From Elysia marginata (Eukaryota; Mollusca; Gastropoda; Plakobranchidae): a stretch of DNA of 34,137 bases. This document shows positions 33,053 through 34,137 of this stretch, piece after piece (position 1 is the first letter of the stretch; each line of letters starts with the position of its first letter). Position numbers and translations under genes: made by a program. A model generated the notes under the pieces. The model was not told the origin of the DNA, ran no database searches, and worked only from the letters and a program-made list of their open reading frames with translations. The DNA lies in contig BMAT01013602.1 of assembly GCA_019649035.1 (NCBI GenBank), forward strand, positions 225,460 to 259,596, read 5' to 3'.

Positions 33053-33320
33053 AATACATCAACATCCTAGATAGCTCAGTTGGTAGAGGCCTCGCTCCGA
33101 GGCCCAGAGGTCGCGGGTTGGAGCCTCAGCCGAGCACAGTCCGGGCCCCTACTGGTTTGGGTCGGTGTCAGTATAATTTGACCGGCTGAGGCTAAATCAT
33201 GGCATCCCCGCTAGTCTCTGGGTGGCAGCCCGTACATTGTCATCGGGACCCAAGCCCTGAGAGCACCTCTGAAGTGGAATTGAGCTTGTAAAAATATTCT
33301 TCAATTCCAATACATCAACA
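33053..33320 (+). mobile_element. Complete tRNA-derived SINE with 12-bp target-site duplication
   Basis: The body is 33065-33308 (244 bp), flanked by perfect direct repeats AATACATCAACA at 33053-33064 and 33309-33320. The head is tRNA-like, with A box TAGCTCAGTTGGTAGAG (33072-33088) and B box GGGTTGGAGCC (33115-33125). The anticodon region has become a perfect 7-bp stem GGCCTCG (33088-33094)/CGAGGCC (33098-33104) with a 3-nt loop, so it is not a working tRNA. A unique central domain of about 140 bp follows. The 3' end is a hairpin, GGAATTGA (33276-33283) with TCAATTCC (33301-33308), with a 17-nt loop and no poly-A tail. Polymerase III transcription from the internal boxes and retroposition by a LINE partner are the family's known mode; the partner is unknown here. 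Confidence 0.93.
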
Positions 33321-33408
33321 GTACGACGATTCAAACGATTCGTACTTTATGATGCTTTTTCTTTGCTTTCATAATGCTTATCTACTCTTTCGATAAAACC
33401 ACGATTCT

Positions 33409-33700
33409 TCAGCGTTCTTCATTTTCACAAATTCGTTGACGCGATTTATATGCAGCAAAAAAAACTTGGACATAATGGGCCACTTCTAGTAGATTCCGAG
33501 ACCCGTTACATAGCGCGAACGCTTGCAACGTTTTCCGTTTGTCGTATGCAACGGCAAGTTTGCCAATGTTCCGCCACAAAGCGCTTGCGAGGTAGTTCAC
33601 GGCGAACTTGCAACGATGAGTAACTTTTTGTTGAGTTTTCGTTGCGCTATTTTCTGTTGAAATCAGACGAAATCTTAAGTAGACATCCAAATTCAAATTA
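33409..33700 (-). other. G+C-richer segment with 95-codon open frame, unidentified
   Basis: The minus strand is open from 33696 to 33409, with STENSATKTQQKVTHRCKFA, LASALWRNIGKLAVAYDKRK and LCNGSRNLLEVAHYVQVFFA. Composition and codon variety are better than for other frames in the window. The DNA also contains related phrases, CTTGCAACG at 33521-33529 and again at 33609-33617, suggesting a repeat. I cannot name a family: it could be an exonised transposon fragment, a terminal exon, or a non-coding repeat. Confidence 0.3.
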
Positions 33701-34137
33701 ATAATTATGTGCGCTAAAGGGATATTTCACTGATCTTTTGACTGTTATAGAAATCATGTATTAAATGCAACTTAATGAACAATTTTTTTTACATAGACAA
33801 TTTTTTTATTGATTTGACCCAATTCTTTTGCCAGGAACGTCAGGTGGTCGCCATTAAAAAAAAAACTTCGTTGAGAACTTGTCGTTGTCTTGTAACAAGA
33901 ACACTCGCGCTAAACTATTCCTCTGTTCGTTGCGGACGTTCGTGCTATGGGTCGGGCCTTGCGTCTCGGTCAAAAATATTGGGTATTAAGTCAAACTGAG
34001 ACATACTCATTTTTGAAAGTTTAGAACTTTTATGTGGAAACAACGTATTTCTGTTATCCTTTATAGGTTAGAGATGTCACTTTTTCTTTTTAAATGTTTT
34101 TATGGAGGTTGTAATAGTGTGTACTCTGATATAAAGT
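33701..34137. other. Right-edge stretch, partly G+C-richer
   Basis: AT-rich except for about 33890-33990, which is richer in G+C and open on the plus strand to 33999, including RCGRSCYGSGLASRSKILGI. No function is assignable and the window ends at 34137. Confidence 0.35.

Noticed and set aside
33065..33136. A tRNA gene
   Set aside because: The A and B boxes are present, but the anticodon arm is a 7-bp stem with a 3-nt loop and the B box is altered; flanking 12-bp duplications show it is the head of a SINE.

Overview
The window looks like non-coding nuclear DNA of an animal. It is AT-rich (roughly one third G+C by eye) and has no long open reading frames. It carries eukaryotic SINE, LINE and MITE remnants, many microsatellites and minisatellites, and one 951-base run of N marking a scaffold gap. 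The decayed reverse transcriptase at the left edge belongs to a non-LTR family that I recall as abundant in marine invertebrates, molluscs above all. A mollusc or similar invertebrate is therefore a reasonable but unproven source. I found no intact protein-coding gene; most open frames are chance products of low-complexity or AT-rich sequence.

Layout. 1 to about 1800: minus-strand pseudogene of a non-LTR retrotransposon polyprotein, running off the left edge and lacking the catalytic aspartates. 1.8-4.9 kb: AT-rich sequence with one weak exon-like patch near 3.2 kb. 4.9-5.5 kb: a 35-bp minisatellite. 6.6-7.5 kb: a tRNA-like segment and two hairpins. 7.96-8.89 kb: a 25-unit minisatellite with 36/37-bp units and embedded dimers. 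9-13.4 kb: featureless apart from an AT palindrome. 13.4-14.9 kb: a 26-bp GC-cored palindrome, the N gap and CT-rich tracts. 15.0-15.24 kb: a G+C-richer patch. 16.3 kb and 25.0 kb: two copies of a 77-nt foldback element. 17.4 kb: a long CTT tract. 18.3-19.2 kb: 51-bp and 36-bp degenerate arrays. 20.7 kb and 25.7-26.2 kb: a dispersed repeat family, part of it tandemly duplicated. 21.2 kb and 21.8-22.1 kb: 30-bp and 34/52-bp minisatellites. 23.76-23.96 kb: a 209-bp foldback MITE flanked by TA. 24.3 kb: a GA/GACA compound microsatellite. 26.8 kb and 29.3 kb: two copies of a 155-bp repeat. 27.1-27.3 kb: a G+C-rich island with overlapping open frames. 28.2 kb: a 15-bp array. 33.05-33.32 kb: a complete tRNA-derived SINE with a perfect 12-bp target-site duplication. 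33.4-34.0 kb: a last G+C-richer stretch.

No genes work together here. The coherent picture is an intergenic or intronic repeat landscape shaped by retroposition (LINE, SINE), foldback DNA elements and tandem-repeat expansion. The most notable points are the SINE with its remodelled anticodon arm and 3' hairpin, the paired 77-nt foldbacks, the MITE, and the dimer structure of the 36-bp array.
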